A stretch of DNA of 15,986 bases, taken from Gammaproteobacteria bacterium (GTDB taxonomy: Bacteria > Pseudomonadota > Gammaproteobacteria > Competibacterales > Competibacteraceae). The notes beneath the pieces are model-generated. The model was not told the origin of the DNA, searched no databases, and worked only from the letters and a program-made list of their open reading frames with translations. The translations under genes and the position numbers were made by a program. Of the stretch, positions 1 to 8,649 are shown piece by piece (the stretch's first letter is position 1; each line of letters opens with the position of its first letter). The stretch spans positions 1-15,986 of the forward strand of contig PWUP01000131.1 of the NCBI GenBank assembly GCA_003562535.1, given 5' to 3'.

Positions 1-1178
1 ATCTGCTGCAAGAGCAGCGCGGCCAAGGGCGGGATTACCGCCGCAATGCCTTGCAGCGCTACCGCAATACGGTCACTCCAGAACGGGCTTTTCCGCTGGC
101 TGAATTCACCGCTCGGCGCGATGGACTCAGCCAAGCCGTCGGTTACGATAAAGGCATGATGGTGTTTCACTCTCTGCGCCGTCTGCTCGGTGATGAGCAA
201 TTTATCGCCGGACTGCGGCATTTTTATGCCCAGCACATCTTTGAACGCGCCGGTTTCGATGACCTGCGCCAGAGTTTTACCGCCGTCAGTGGCTTAGATC
301 TGGCTGGCGAATTTGACCAGTGGGTGCAGCGTTCGGATTTACCCGCCCTGCAACTCAGCGAGCTGGCCGCACAGCCCGATAACGACCAGTGGCGGGTGGA
401 CTTTACGGTGACTCAGACCCAGGCCGCAGCACCGTACCAATTACAGGTGCCGGTCGCAGTGCAGTTGGCCGGTGAAGAGTCCGCCTGGCACACTCGCGTA
501 CACCTGACCCAGCGCCAACAGCGTTTTAGTGTGACGGTGCCCCAGCGTCCGCAGCGCCTAGCCATTGACCCGGACTTTGATCTGCCCCGGCGTGTGGCTC
601 CCACGGAAACCGCTCCGGTATTGAGCCAGCTTATGGGCAGTACATCCCTGTTGATGGTATTGCCCCGTGATGCCCATGATGGCTACCGCAACTTCGCGGC
701 GCGTTGGGCAGCGCGTGATGCGGTGCAGGTGGTCATGGATCATGAGTTGGAGGCGTTACCCGACGATGTGGATCTCTGGATTATCGGTTGGAATAACCGC
801 TGGCGGCCACAGGTGTTCGCGGCCTTAGCGGAACATCCGGTCGAGCTGGACGACTCGCACCTGCGGTTGCCTGACAGCCATCATGCCGTGGCCGATACCA
901 GCCTAGTCTTAATCGCCCGCCATCCCGAGTCGCCGCAACGGGCCTTGGCGCTGCTGGCGGGTCAAGACCCCGAGGGTGTTAACGCCATGACCCGCAGATT
1001 GCGCCATTATGGCCGCTACAGTTATCTGGCGTTCACGGGGGCAACGGCGGCCAATCGCGCCCGTGGCCAGTGGCCGGTGCGGGATTCGCCGTTGGATCAG
1101 TCCGTCAGTGCTGACAGTCCGCCCTGGAGTGCGCAGCGCCGAGCGGAGCGTCCATTGTGGCCACTGGGATCACAGTAG
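1..1178 (+). CDS. M1 family metalloaminopeptidase, C-terminal part (5' end outside window)
   Basis: The reading frame is open from the left edge (codons in phase with base 3) to a TAG at 1176-1178, giving about 391 residues; the start and the zinc-binding HExxH/E motif lie upstream of the window. The segment at about 138-176 reads VGYDKGMMVFHSLRRLL. This is the conserved stretch after the zinc site in M1 (gluzincin) peptidases, and its Tyr (codon 144-146) is the residue that stabilises the transition state. A helical segment follows, ending near FDQWVQRSDLPAL. Next come a beta-rich region and an alpha/beta tail with HYGRYSYLAF near 1000-1030, which I recall from gammaproteobacterial M1 peptidases with an extra C-terminal domain. 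Such enzymes remove N-terminal residues from peptides. The gene converges on der. The family call is solid; the exact substrate is unknown. Confidence 0.88.
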   Translation, partial: LLQEQRGQGRDYRRNALQRYRNTVTPERAFPLAEFTARRDGLSQAVGYDKGMMVFHSLRRLLGDEQFIAGLRHFYAQHIFERAGFDDLRQSFTAVSGLDLAGEFDQWVQRSDLPALQLSELAAQPDNDQWRVDFTVTQTQAAAPYQLQVPVAVQLAGEESAWHTRVHLTQRQQRFSVTVPQRPQRLAIDPDFDLPRRVAPTETAPVLSQLMGSTSLLMVLPRDAHDGYRNFAARWAARDAVQVVMDHELEALPDDVDLWIIGWNNRWRPQVFAALAEHPVELDDSHLRLPDSHHAVADTSLVLIARHPESPQRALALLAGQDPEGVNAMTRRLRHYGRYSYLAFTGATAANRARGQWPVRDSPLDQSVSADSPPWSAQRRAERPLWPLGSQ

Positions 1179-1234
1179 GCTATCCGGGCGATAGATAGCG
1201 AATCGCCGCACAAGCGACTTGACGTAATCATTCA

Positions 1235-1299
1235 GTCCCCTCTCCCATTGATGGGGGAGAAAGCCCCTCACCCCAACCCTCTCCCAAAGGGCGAGGGAG
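1235..1299. repeat. C-rich/G-rich double-hairpin intergenic repeat, probable bidirectional terminator
   Basis: Two hairpins lie side by side between the convergent 3' ends of the aminopeptidase gene (stop 1178) and der (stop 1313). The first pairs TCTCCCA (1241-1247) with TGGGGGAGA (1252-1260), with extra G residues bulged. The second pairs CCCTC-T-CCC (1277-1285) with GGG-C-GAGGG (1289-1297) around an AAA loop, with one T/C mismatch. CCCTCACCCCAACCC at 1266-1279 matches, from memory, a short palindromic repeat found in many copies between genes in diverse gammaproteobacteria. There is no clear T-run, so factor-independent termination is inferred from position and stem strength only. An AGCTAGCT palindrome (1298-1305) abuts it. 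Confidence 0.7.
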
Positions 1300-1312
1300 C
1301 TAGCTACTTACC

Positions 1313-2677
1313 TTAACGCTGGCGTTTGCCGGGGCTGCGGGAGCGTGAGCTGGGACGATACGGGTTAGCACCGCCTTTAAATTCGATGCGCAGCGGTGCG
1401 CCGCTGAGCTGTAAGGCATTGCGGAAATAATTGGCTAAATAGCGCCGATACGCTTCGGGGATGTGTTCGACTCGGTTGCCGTGGATGATAATCACCGGCG
1501 GATTCTGCCCGCCTTGGTGGGCATAGCGCAGCTTGATCGGATGGCCGCGCACTAATGGGGGCTGATGATGAGTGACCGCCTGTTGCAACAGTTGGGTTAA
1601 CTGGGAGGTGGAGATTTGGGTCGTGGCTGCCGCATACGCTTGGCGTACTGAGGTCAGTACATCGCCCACTCCAGAGCCGTGCAACGCTGAGATCCAATGG
1701 ATACGCGCAAAATCGACAAAGCTCAACCGCCGATCCAATTCCCTGCGAACCTGCTGGCGGGTGTGGGGTTCCAGTCCATCCCATTTATTCACCGCAATAA
1801 CCAATCCCCGCCCACTATTGAGAATATGGCCGAGCAGGCTGGCATCTTGTTCGGCGATGCCTTGCCGGGCATCCAGCATCAGCAGCACCACATGGGCGTG
1901 CTCGACGGCTTGCAGGGTTTTTAAGACGCTGAATTTTTCAATCGCTTCCCGAACTCGGCTGCGCCGTCGCACGCCAGCGGTATCAATCAGGGTGTAGTGT
2001 TGGCCGTCTTTGACAAAGGGGACTAATACGCTGTCCCGCGTGGTTCCGGGAAGATCTGAAGCCAACATGCGCTCTTCCCCCAGCAGGCGGTTTACCAAGG
2101 TTGATTTGCCCACATTGGGACGGCCAATAATGGCTAAACGGATCGTGTCGGCGTCACTGGATTCGTCGGCTAGGGCGATGGTGGACTCGGGGGTGTGAGC
2201 CAACACCGTGTCGATGAGCTCCAGTACCCCTTGACCGTGTTCGGCAGCAATCAGATACGGCTGACCCAGTCCAAGGGCGTAGAATTCACTGGCCAGCCAA
2301 TCGGTATTCAGCCCTTCAATTTTATTGACCACTAGGTATAACAGTTTGCCCAAACGGCGTAACTCATGGGCAATGGTTTGATCCGCCGCATTCAAACCTT
2401 CACGGCCATCCACCAATAGCAACAGGCTATCAGCGGCCGCAGCCGCCTGTAAAGCGTGTTGGGATACCCGTTCAGCCAGGCGATCATCGCTATGGGTCAG
2501 GCCACCGGTATCAACGACGATATAGGGTTGTGAGCCTAAGCGACCCCGCCCATACTGACGATCCCGAGTTAAACCCGGATAATTGGCCACCAGCGCATCC
2601 CGTGACCGAGTGAGCCGGTTGAACAGCGTGGATTTGCCCACATTAGGGCGTCCGAGCAGGGCGATTACTGGTAGCAT
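1313..2677 (-). CDS. der: Ribosome-assembly GTPase Der (EngA)
   Basis: Der is an essential cytoplasmic GTPase with two tandem G domains that acts in late maturation of the 50S ribosomal subunit. In the 454-residue product the first G domain shows GRPNVGKS (9-16), DTGG (56-59) and NKIE (118-121). The second shows GRPNVGKS (185-192), DTAG (232-235) and NKWD (297-300). A KH-like domain occupies about 355-440 and ends in a basic Arg/Ser/Lys-rich tail, as is usual. The ATG at 2677 was chosen because MLPVIALLGRPNVGKS fits the family N-terminus. An in-frame ATG at 2734 would extend 19 residues into bamB and has no family support. It is the last gene of the ndk-der cluster, 19 bp after the bamB stop, with a weak GAG ribosome-binding signal. 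Confidence 0.97.
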   Translation of the reverse strand: MLPVIALLGRPNVGKSTLFNRLTRSRDALVANYPGLTRDRQYGRGRLGSQPYIVVDTGGLTHSDDRLAERVSQHALQAAAAADSLLLLVDGREGLNAADQTIAHELRRLGKLLYLVVNKIEGLNTDWLASEFYALGLGQPYLIAAEHGQGVLELIDTVLAHTPESTIALADESSDADTIRLAIIGRPNVGKSTLVNRLLGEERMLASDLPGTTRDSVLVPFVKDGQHYTLIDTAGVRRRSRVREAIEKFSVLKTLQAVEHAHVVLLMLDARQGIAEQDASLLGHILNSGRGLVIAVNKWDGLEPHTRQQVRRELDRRLSFVDFARIHWISALHGSGVGDVLTSVRQAYAAATTQISTSQLTQLLQQAVTHHQPPLVRGHPIKLRYAHQGGQNPPVIIIHGNRVEHIPEAYRRYLANYFRNALQLSGAPLRIEFKGGANPYRPSSRSRSPGKRQR

Positions 2678-2696
2678 GGTGGACTCATCAAGTGAT

Positions 2697-3857
2697 TTAG
2701 TCACCACCCAGTGCCAAGGCATCGAGTTGCCCACTGCGCCCTAACATCAGCACGCGATTGCCGACTACAGCCGGTGTGCCAATCAGACCCGCCGAGTCGG
2801 TCCGGCTGCGAGCGACGATCTCACCATCGCGTTTAGTCAACCAATGGACGTAACCGGCAAAATCACCAATGACAAGGTGGTCACCGACACTGGCTGGCGC
2901 TGTGGGCTGGCGACCTCGCAGGGCGGGTTGACGCCATAAGACTTCGCCATTGTGGCGATTGACCGCCCAAACCTCACCGTCGGTATGCGGCAGATACACC
3001 GCCCGCTCATCAACGACCAAACCCGCATGGGCGGAGAAGTCTCGGCTCCAGAGTAATTCGCCGCTGTTCATATCCAAAGCCCCCAACGCCCCTTGATAGG
3101 CAACGGCATACAATACCTCACCGAATAACTGTGGGTCTGCGTCAATATCCACTAAACGCTCGACCTCGGTACGCCCGCTGGGCACGGCTAAACGGCGTTC
3201 GCCGATGGGGCTGCCCGTGGCTAAATCCAGGAGTAGCAAGCGGCCATCGTCTAAACCAGCGATCATTAACCCCTCGGCCAGTAGCGGTGTGGACGCCCCG
3301 CGTAAGGTCAGCACCGGCAGCGTCGTATTATGTCCCCACAGTCGGGTACCATCGCGGGCCTGTAAGGCGGTGAATACCCCATCGGCACTGCGCACGATAA
3401 TGACCTCATCCGTGCCTACAGGGGGGGCTAAGACTTCACTGGTTACGCGGGAGCGCCAACGCTCACTGCCACTGTCGGGTTCTAAGGCGATGACTTCACC
3501 GTTTAAGGTGCCGATAAGCACTAAATCCGCACCTAGGCCCACCCCGGCCGTAATCGAACGCTCGGTGTTGACTTGCCACAGGAGCTGGCCGTTATCGGCA
3601 TCCAGCGCACGGATATCACCGCGCTGTCCGGCGATGAACACGCGCCCGTCTTGAGTCGCGGGGCGCAGTTCGGCAAAACGATCACGCAGGCCCGAACTGC
3701 CAGTATCTCGCCACTGAGGGTTAACGGCCAAGGGGGCGGTTAGGGGGGTGAGTTCAGCCGGTTCTGGCAGATTATCTGTGCCGACGAAATAGGCACCAAT
3801 CCAGCCGCAACCACTGAGACTGGCAGTGAAAAGCAGTACACTAAGCAGGCGCAACAT
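2697..3857 (-). CDS. bamB: Outer-membrane protein assembly factor BamB (lipoprotein)
   Basis: BamB is a beta-propeller lipoprotein of the BAM complex; it helps BamA insert beta-barrel proteins into the outer membrane. The 386-residue product (E. coli BamB has 392) begins with a lipoprotein signal peptide ending in LSGC, with the lipidated Cys at residue 17. PQQ/WD-like blades follow, seen as repeats of the type GDIRALDADNGQLLW, GEVIALEPDSGSERW and GEVWAVNRHNGEVLW. The start lies 3 bp after the yfgM stop and has no clear Shine-Dalgarno sequence, so translation is probably coupled to yfgM. The order yfgM-bamB-der is the standard gammaproteobacterial one, which supports the call. Confidence 0.95.
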   Translation of the reverse strand: MLRLLSVLLFTASLSGCGWIGAYFVGTDNLPEPAELTPLTAPLAVNPQWRDTGSSGLRDRFAELRPATQDGRVFIAGQRGDIRALDADNGQLLWQVNTERSITAGVGLGADLVLIGTLNGEVIALEPDSGSERWRSRVTSEVLAPPVGTDEVIIVRSADGVFTALQARDGTRLWGHNTTLPVLTLRGASTPLLAEGLMIAGLDDGRLLLLDLATGSPIGERRLAVPSGRTEVERLVDIDADPQLFGEVLYAVAYQGALGALDMNSGELLWSRDFSAHAGLVVDERAVYLPHTDGEVWAVNRHNGEVLWRQPALRGRQPTAPASVGDHLVIGDFAGYVHWLTKRDGEIVARSRTDSAGLIGTPAVVGNRVLMLGRSGQLDALALGGD

Positions 3858-3860
3858 GGT

Positions 3861-4481
3861 CTATGGGGTATCGGGTAGGCTGTGGAGCTTCCAGCGCAAC
3901 CGCTGATCTCCACTGGCCGTTAATGCGGTTTCATAGGCTTGGCGGGCTTGATCCGGCTGGTTTTGGGCGCGGTATACATCGCCACGCAGCTCCTCGCGTT
4001 CGGCGGTAAACTCTGGAGCACTGACCTGCTCAAGCTGAGCGTGGGCTAAGTCCCATTGCTGTTCAGCCAGCAAGACACGCGCCAGTCGCAAGCGGATGAT
4101 GGACTGCAAAGCCTGATCGCGGGTTTGCTCCAGCGCCCACTGCAATTGGGTGAGTGCTGCGGCGTAATCTCGCCCCTCAACATCCAGTCGTGCCACTAAT
4201 AAGGCCGCCAGAACCGCATAATGGCTGCGGTCAAACTCATCGGTGAGGACAGTGGCGATGTGGCGAGTTTGCGCCACATCGCCAAGGCTAACCGCTTCCA
4301 GCATACTGTTGTAATACCGAGAGGCTGTTTCGGCCTGAGCTTGGGTGCGGGATTGCCACCATTGCCAACCGCCAATGGCCACCAGCCCCAGCACGACACC
4401 GGCAATAATGCCTGGCCCGTTGGCTTTAAGCCAGTCTTTGATTTTATCAACTTGTTCTTGATCAGAATAATTTGCTGCCAT
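3861..4481 (-). CDS. yfgM: YfgM family tetratricopeptide protein (SecYEG-associated)
   Basis: The 206-residue product has a short cytoplasmic N-terminus (YSDQEQVDKIKDWLKANG), one membrane segment at about 22-40 (GPGIIAGVVLGLVAIGGW), and a long helical TPR-like periplasmic part with repeated A/L pairs and the motif YRAQNQPDQARQAYETAL near the end. This matches YfgM, a single-span inner-membrane protein reported in E. coli to associate with the SecYEG translocon and the chaperone PpiD. The start is backed by GGAG six bases before ATG. It sits between hisS (29 bp upstream) and bamB (3 bp downstream), the usual place. Its role here is inferred from family and position. Confidence 0.92.
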   Translation of the reverse strand: MAANYSDQEQVDKIKDWLKANGPGIIAGVVLGLVAIGGWQWWQSRTQAQAETASRYYNSMLEAVSLGDVAQTRHIATVLTDEFDRSHYAVLAALLVARLDVEGRDYAAALTQLQWALEQTRDQALQSIIRLRLARVLLAEQQWDLAHAQLEQVSAPEFTAEREELRGDVYRAQNQPDQARQAYETALTASGDQRLRWKLHSLPDTP

Positions 4482-4510
4482 TACCCGCTCCGTTACGGTA
4501 AAGGGTGGGT

Positions 4511-5779
4511 TTATACATCACGCAATAACTCAACCACAGCCGCCTCGGTCAGGGTCTGCTGAGGGTCACTGCCACGCAACGGCTTGACTGCAATCTGAGC
4601 ATTGGCCAGCTCTGCATCCCCTAAAATCAGGGCATAATGGGCGCCACTGCGATCGGCGCGTTTGAACTGATTTTTCAGACTGCCCCCGCCACAGTTGGCC
4701 GTTAAGCGCAAGGTGGGGAGCTGATCGCGTAAGCGTTCGGCTAAGGCCAGGCCCTGATGCTCAGCGGCCGTGCCTACCATAATCAAATAAGCGTGTGGCG
4801 TGTAGGCGGAAGTGTGATCTAAACCACAGGCCGCCGCCATGAGCACTAGACGCTCTAAGCCAATCGCAAAGCCAATACCCGGGGTTGATCTGCCACCGAG
4901 ATGAGCGACTAAACCGTCATAACGCCCCCCGCCACAGAAGGTATTCTGAGCGCCCAGATGGTCACCCACCCATTCGAACACGGTGCGGTTGTAATAATCC
5001 AAACCGCGCACCAGACGAGGGTTTAGGGTATAGGGGATGCCGGCTTGGTCTAAACGGCTTTGCAAACCCTCAAAATGTGTGGCGGATTGCTCATCTAAGT
5101 GATCCAGCAGCAACGGGGCTGTGGCGATGAGTTCAGCCATCTGGGGGTTTTTGCTATCGAGAATGCGCAGTGGATTACGGTGTAAGCGGTTGCGACTGTC
5201 CTCATCAAGCTTATGGTAATGCGTTTCGAAATAACTAATCAAGTGGTTACGATAGGCTTGGCGCGATTCCGCCGAACCCAATGAGTTCAGTTGCAAATGC
5301 ACTCCGCTTAAACCCAGTTCACGCCACAGCCGAGCCGTGAGTAAAATCATTTCAGCGTCGATATCAGGGCCTGCTAAACCAAAGGCTTCGACATTGAGTT
5401 GGTGAAATTGCCGACTGCGGCCTTTTTGCGGTTTCTCGTAACGAAACATCGGCCCGGTACACCACAGCCGTTGAATTTGATTGTGCAACAGCCCATGCTG
5501 AATGCCCGCACGGACAAAGCCCGCCGTGGCTTCCGGGCGTAAGGTGAGGCTATCGCCATTACGGTCGGTAAAGGTGTACATTTCCTTTTCGACAATGTCG
5601 GTGACCTCGCCGATGGAGCGCTTAAACAACTCAGTGTATTCAAGCAATGGAACCCGTAATTCCTGATAACCATAGCGATTGAGCAGGTCACGGAGTGTGG
5701 CTTCAATACGAGCCCACAGAGGAGTATCTGTAGGCAATAGATCGTTCATGCCGCGAATGGCTTGGAGCGTAGGGGCCAT
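4511..5779 (-). CDS. hisS: Histidine--tRNA ligase
   Basis: This class II aminoacyl-tRNA synthetase charges tRNA-His in the cytoplasm. The 422-residue product has normal length (E. coli 424). Motifs in order are RPEATAG (81-87), motif 2 with MFRYEKPQKGRSRQFHQ (111-127), the histidine-specific LVRGLDYYNRT (256-266), GGGRYDGL (283-290), and motif 3 with GIGFAIGLERL (301-311). An alpha/beta anticodon-binding domain covers about 325-420 and contains NQFKRADRSGA. The start ATG at 5777-5779 has CGGAA about six bases upstream. The gene follows rodZ by 29 bp; in most relatives ispG lies between the two, but no such reading frame is present here. Confidence 0.98.
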   Translation of the reverse strand: MAPTLQAIRGMNDLLPTDTPLWARIEATLRDLLNRYGYQELRVPLLEYTELFKRSIGEVTDIVEKEMYTFTDRNGDSLTLRPEATAGFVRAGIQHGLLHNQIQRLWCTGPMFRYEKPQKGRSRQFHQLNVEAFGLAGPDIDAEMILLTARLWRELGLSGVHLQLNSLGSAESRQAYRNHLISYFETHYHKLDEDSRNRLHRNPLRILDSKNPQMAELIATAPLLLDHLDEQSATHFEGLQSRLDQAGIPYTLNPRLVRGLDYYNRTVFEWVGDHLGAQNTFCGGGRYDGLVAHLGGRSTPGIGFAIGLERLVLMAAACGLDHTSAYTPHAYLIMVGTAAEHQGLALAERLRDQLPTLRLTANCGGGSLKNQFKRADRSGAHYALILGDAELANAQIAVKPLRGSDPQQTLTEAAVVELLRDV

Positions 5780-5808
5780 AATGGTTCCGTACTGATTAAG
5801 AGGGGAGA

Positions 5809-6774
5809 TCAGGGGGCTTGCAAGGTGAAGCGACTCACGCTACCCCGACTGGGCAGATAAACCGCACGATCAATCGATTCGCCATTTAATGTCAGGGTCA
5901 CGGCTTGGGCATTACCCAGCCGGATTGAAAACGGTGCAGGACCTTGCACAGTGCGGCGTTCATTTGCCGAGAGCAGGGCATACACCAAGCGCCGTCCCTC
6001 GGCGTCTTCGACTTCAACCCAACAATCATCAGTCAATTCCAAGATCAATTCATGCTGATTGGGTGGTGAGTCTGTAGGTTCGGGATCAGGCTCAGAGTCT
6101 TGTTCGAGTAAGGCAGCGACTTCTGAGGCTTGCGCCGCCCCCAGCGCCTGTAGGCTATTGTTGCGCAGTGTTGGCGGCGGCAACGGTGCGGGTGCATGCA
6201 CTGCCAGTGCGATATGCAAGGTCTCGTTATTGGACTCCGAGACCGCCTCCGTTGAGCCGGTTAATTCGGCGGGGGTGACGACAACAGGGGGGGGAGGTGC
6301 TGGCTCGACATTCAATTGATCAGGATTGATGCCGGTCAGCTCAAACCCCGGTGGCAAAGGATTGTCATCATTAAGATCAGGCAGTTGCTGGGTTACCGTC
6401 CAGCCCAACCAGCCGATTAACGCAAATACGGCCGGATACGAGAGCCAGCGTAGATCGCCACTGCGGCTGGAGGCATTCATGGGATGGGCGACCCGCAATG
6501 GTGGCGGATCATCGATACCGAGGGCCTTAAAACGGCCTAAGACCTCATGTTCGGCTAATCCCAGCAGTTCACCATAACGCAATAGATACATGCGGATAAA
6601 AACGGGAGCGCCCAGCGCTTGATAATTATCCGCTTCGAGGGCTTCGATTACGGCCACTCGGGTACGAGTCCGGCGTGCGGCCAGCGCGGTGTCCAACCCT
6701 TGGTCTAAGCGTGCGTTGCGCAGCCAGCGGCCTAAGGAGAGCTGGCCATCGGAGTGAAGATGAGTCGTAGTCAT
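5809..6774 (-). CDS. rodZ: Cytoskeleton protein RodZ
   Basis: RodZ is a bitopic inner-membrane protein that links the MreB cytoskeleton to the elongation (Rod) machinery and so supports rod shape. The 321-residue product has a cytoplasmic helix-turn-helix domain at about 12-85. It contains F59 and Y63 in the FIRMY context, matching the MreB-contacting F/Y pair of E. coli RodZ. A membrane segment lies at about 109-128. A Pro/Glu/Ser-rich periplasmic linker of about 105 residues (130-235) includes the run PAPPPPVVV. A C-terminal beta domain (about 240-318, RodZ/DUF4115 type) begins LILELTDDCWVEVEDAEG. The start overlaps the pilW stop as ATGA and has no Shine-Dalgarno sequence of its own, which points to translational coupling. 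Confidence 0.93.
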   Translation of the reverse strand: MTTTHLHSDGQLSLGRWLRNARLDQGLDTALAARRTRTRVAVIEALEADNYQALGAPVFIRMYLLRYGELLGLAEHEVLGRFKALGIDDPPPLRVAHPMNASSRSGDLRWLSYPAVFALIGWLGWTVTQQLPDLNDDNPLPPGFELTGINPDQLNVEPAPPPPVVVTPAELTGSTEAVSESNNETLHIALAVHAPAPLPPPTLRNNSLQALGAAQASEVAALLEQDSEPDPEPTDSPPNQHELILELTDDCWVEVEDAEGRRLVYALLSANERRTVQGPAPFSIRLGNAQAVTLTLNGESIDRAVYLPSRGSVSRFTLQAP

Positions 6775-7529
6775 TGAGTGCGAGTGGTTGTCGGTGCGGT
6801 TGCTGAGTTAGAAAATTGGGAGCGCAGCAGATCTGAATAATACTCCTGCATCTGTGTATCGCCCAAGTTGCGCTCGATAGCAATAGCCAGTTCCAGACTG
6901 TCGGGGGTAAAACCACTACGGCGATGGTAACGCTCCAGATAATTTTGAGCGTCTGCCGAGCGGCCGAGTTCATGGCTCACACTGGCGATTTCAAACAGCG
7001 TACTGCTGGCAAACGCATTATGCTCCAGCGCTTGGCGAAAATCACGCTCGGCTTGCGGGAGATTTTCGGCGATGCGTGAGCAGACCCCCGCGCCGGTATA
7101 AGCCACTTCAGGGGTCTCTTGAGCCGAGTGAGTGGCGGCGTCTAAAAACAGGACGTGCCCTTCATCCGTCTGACCATTAGAACAAAGCAGACGGCCAAGA
7201 TTCATTTTAGCCAGCAGATAATGAGGCCGAATGTCCAGAGCACGGCGGTAATGACGTTCGGCAATTGACGGTTCGCGGGTTTCTTCGTGCAAGACGCCCA
7301 AGGCATTTTCGGCTTCGGCTAAGCGTGGATCAAATTGTAGAGCGCGACGCAGTTTATCTTGTGCGATTTCAAAGCGTCCTGCCTGCATATAGCCAATACC
7401 CAGTTGCAAGTTCAATCGCGCGGCCTCGTTTTGGCTAGAGCCATTACTGGAGCTGCCGGGTGTTGCACAGCCTGTCAGTAAAATGAGTACCAGAACCCAA
7501 AATCCGATGATGTAGGGCATAGGTTTCAC
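6771..7529 (-). CDS. pilW: Type IV pilus biogenesis/stability lipoprotein PilW (PilF)
   Basis: PilW/PilF is an outer-membrane TPR lipoprotein that helps the PilQ secretin assemble and localise in type IV pilus systems. The product (252 residues from GTG) has a lipoprotein signal, IIGFWVLVLILLTGC, with the lipidated Cys at residue 21. TPR motifs follow, for example LQLGIGYMQAGRFEIAQDKLRRALQFDP, ENALGVLHEETREPSIAERHYRRALDIRP and AERDFRQALEHNAF. Two starts are possible: GTG at 7529, with AGGGGAGG just upstream, or ATG at 7520, three codons later, with the same purine run about 12 bases away. The signal peptide works with either. It lies between rlmN and rodZ, the standard position. No other pilus gene is in the window. 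Confidence 0.9.
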   Translation of the reverse strand: MKPMPYIIGFWVLVLILLTGCATPGSSSNGSSQNEAARLNLQLGIGYMQAGRFEIAQDKLRRALQFDPRLAEAENALGVLHEETREPSIAERHYRRALDIRPHYLLAKMNLGRLLCSNGQTDEGHVLFLDAATHSAQETPEVAYTGAGVCSRIAENLPQAERDFRQALEHNAFASSTLFEIASVSHELGRSADAQNYLERYHRRSGFTPDSLELAIAIERNLGDTQMQEYYSDLLRSQFSNSATAPTTTRTQ

Positions 7530-7539
7530 CAGCCTCCCC

Positions 7540-8625
7540 TCATGCAGCGCTCATGCGCACAGGTCTATGGCGGCGACTGCGATCTTGAACTTGGCCAGCC
7601 AGTTGCCCACAGGCGGCCTCGATGTCCTCGCCTCGGGTTTTTCGAGTCACCGTGGTCAGGCCATGAGCGGTGAGAATTTGCCGAAACCGATCAATGACGT
7701 CCGGCGGCGAGCGGCGGTAACGGGCTTGGGGGAACGGATTAAAGGGAATAAGATTAACCTTAGAGGGAATATCGCCTAGTAGCGTGATTAATTCACGCGC
7801 ATGAGCGTCGCTGTCGTTTACCCCGTCCAGCATGACATACTCCCAAGTAATGCGGCGGGGTTGCAAGCCCTTGATATACGCTGAGCAAGCGGCCATTAAT
7901 TCGGACAAGGGATAGCGACGATTTAACGGTACCAATTGGTTGCGTAACGCATCGTTGGGTGCATGCAGCGATACGGCCAGACTGACATCAGACACCTCGC
8001 GCAGTTTGTAGATGGTTGGCACAACACCTGAAGTGCTTAAAGTTACCCGGCGTTTCGACAGACCAAAGGCCAAATCATCCTGCATTAAATTGAGAGCCGG
8101 TACCACATTGCGGAAATTATACAGGGGTTCGCCCATGCCCATCAGCACAATATTGCTGATCTCGCGACTGCCCGCGCGCCCGCCACCCAGAGCGTGGTGA
8201 GCCAGCCAAACTTGGCCAATAATTTCAGCCGTGGACAGATTGCGGTTAAACCCCTGTTGCGCGGTGGCGCAAAACGTACAGTCGAGAATGCAGCCGATTT
8301 GTGATGAAACGCATAAAGTGCCGCGATCCTCTTCGGGGATGAATACAGTCTCGATGCAGTTACCCCCAGCAAGCTGTACCAGCCACTTGCGCGTACCGTC
8401 GCTGGATAAGCGCGGCTGCAGCAATTGGGGTAAGCGGATTTCCGCCAACTGGTCTAAACGCGCCCGCAGGGGCTTAGATAAATTGGTCATTGCTGCAAAA
8501 TCCGTGACCCCCTCGTGATAAATCCACTTCATCACTTGTTCAGTACGAAAGCGTTTTTCCCCAAGATCGAGGAAAAACGCTTGCAGTGCCGTGCGATCTA
8601 AGTCGAGCAGATTGACCTTATTCAT
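7540..8625 (-). CDS. rlmN: Dual-specificity 23S rRNA/tRNA adenine-C2 methyltransferase RlmN
   Basis: RlmN is a radical-SAM enzyme that makes 2-methyladenosine at A2503 of 23S rRNA and at A37 of some tRNAs, improving decoding fidelity. The 361-residue product carries the cluster motif CxxxCxxC as C112, C116 and C119 (GCILDCTFCA). The two further catalytic Cys are C105 (TLCVSSQ) and C339 (EAACGQLAG), corresponding to C118 and C355 of E. coli RlmN; C339 rather than another residue supports RlmN over an inactive relative. GEPLYN, the SAM-binding GMGEP element, lies near 163-169. The ATG at 8623-8625 gives the family N-terminus (MNKVNLLDLDR), though no clear ribosome-binding site is seen. It is 24 bp after ndk. 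Confidence 0.97.
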   Translation of the reverse strand: MNKVNLLDLDRTALQAFFLDLGEKRFRTEQVMKWIYHEGVTDFAAMTNLSKPLRARLDQLAEIRLPQLLQPRLSSDGTRKWLVQLAGGNCIETVFIPEEDRGTLCVSSQIGCILDCTFCATAQQGFNRNLSTAEIIGQVWLAHHALGGGRAGSREISNIVLMGMGEPLYNFRNVVPALNLMQDDLAFGLSKRRVTLSTSGVVPTIYKLREVSDVSLAVSLHAPNDALRNQLVPLNRRYPLSELMAACSAYIKGLQPRRITWEYVMLDGVNDSDAHARELITLLGDIPSKVNLIPFNPFPQARYRRSPPDVIDRFRQILTAHGLTTVTRKTRGEDIEAACGQLAGQVQDRSRRHRPVRMSAA

Positions 8626-8649
8626 CGGTATCGCGAAACAGTCAATGGA

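Noticed and set aside
1572..1997. 141-codon + strand frame opposite der
   Set aside because: Cys/Trp/Arg/Ser-rich composition with no domain, entirely antisense to the second G domain of Der.
2678..2734. Longer Der start at 2734
   Set aside because: It would overlap bamB and add 19 residues before the family N-terminus MLPVIALLGRPNVGKS.
3205..3654. 149-codon + strand frame opposite bamB
   Set aside because: Low-complexity Ser/Pro/Arg-rich translation with no motif, antisense to a well supported gene.
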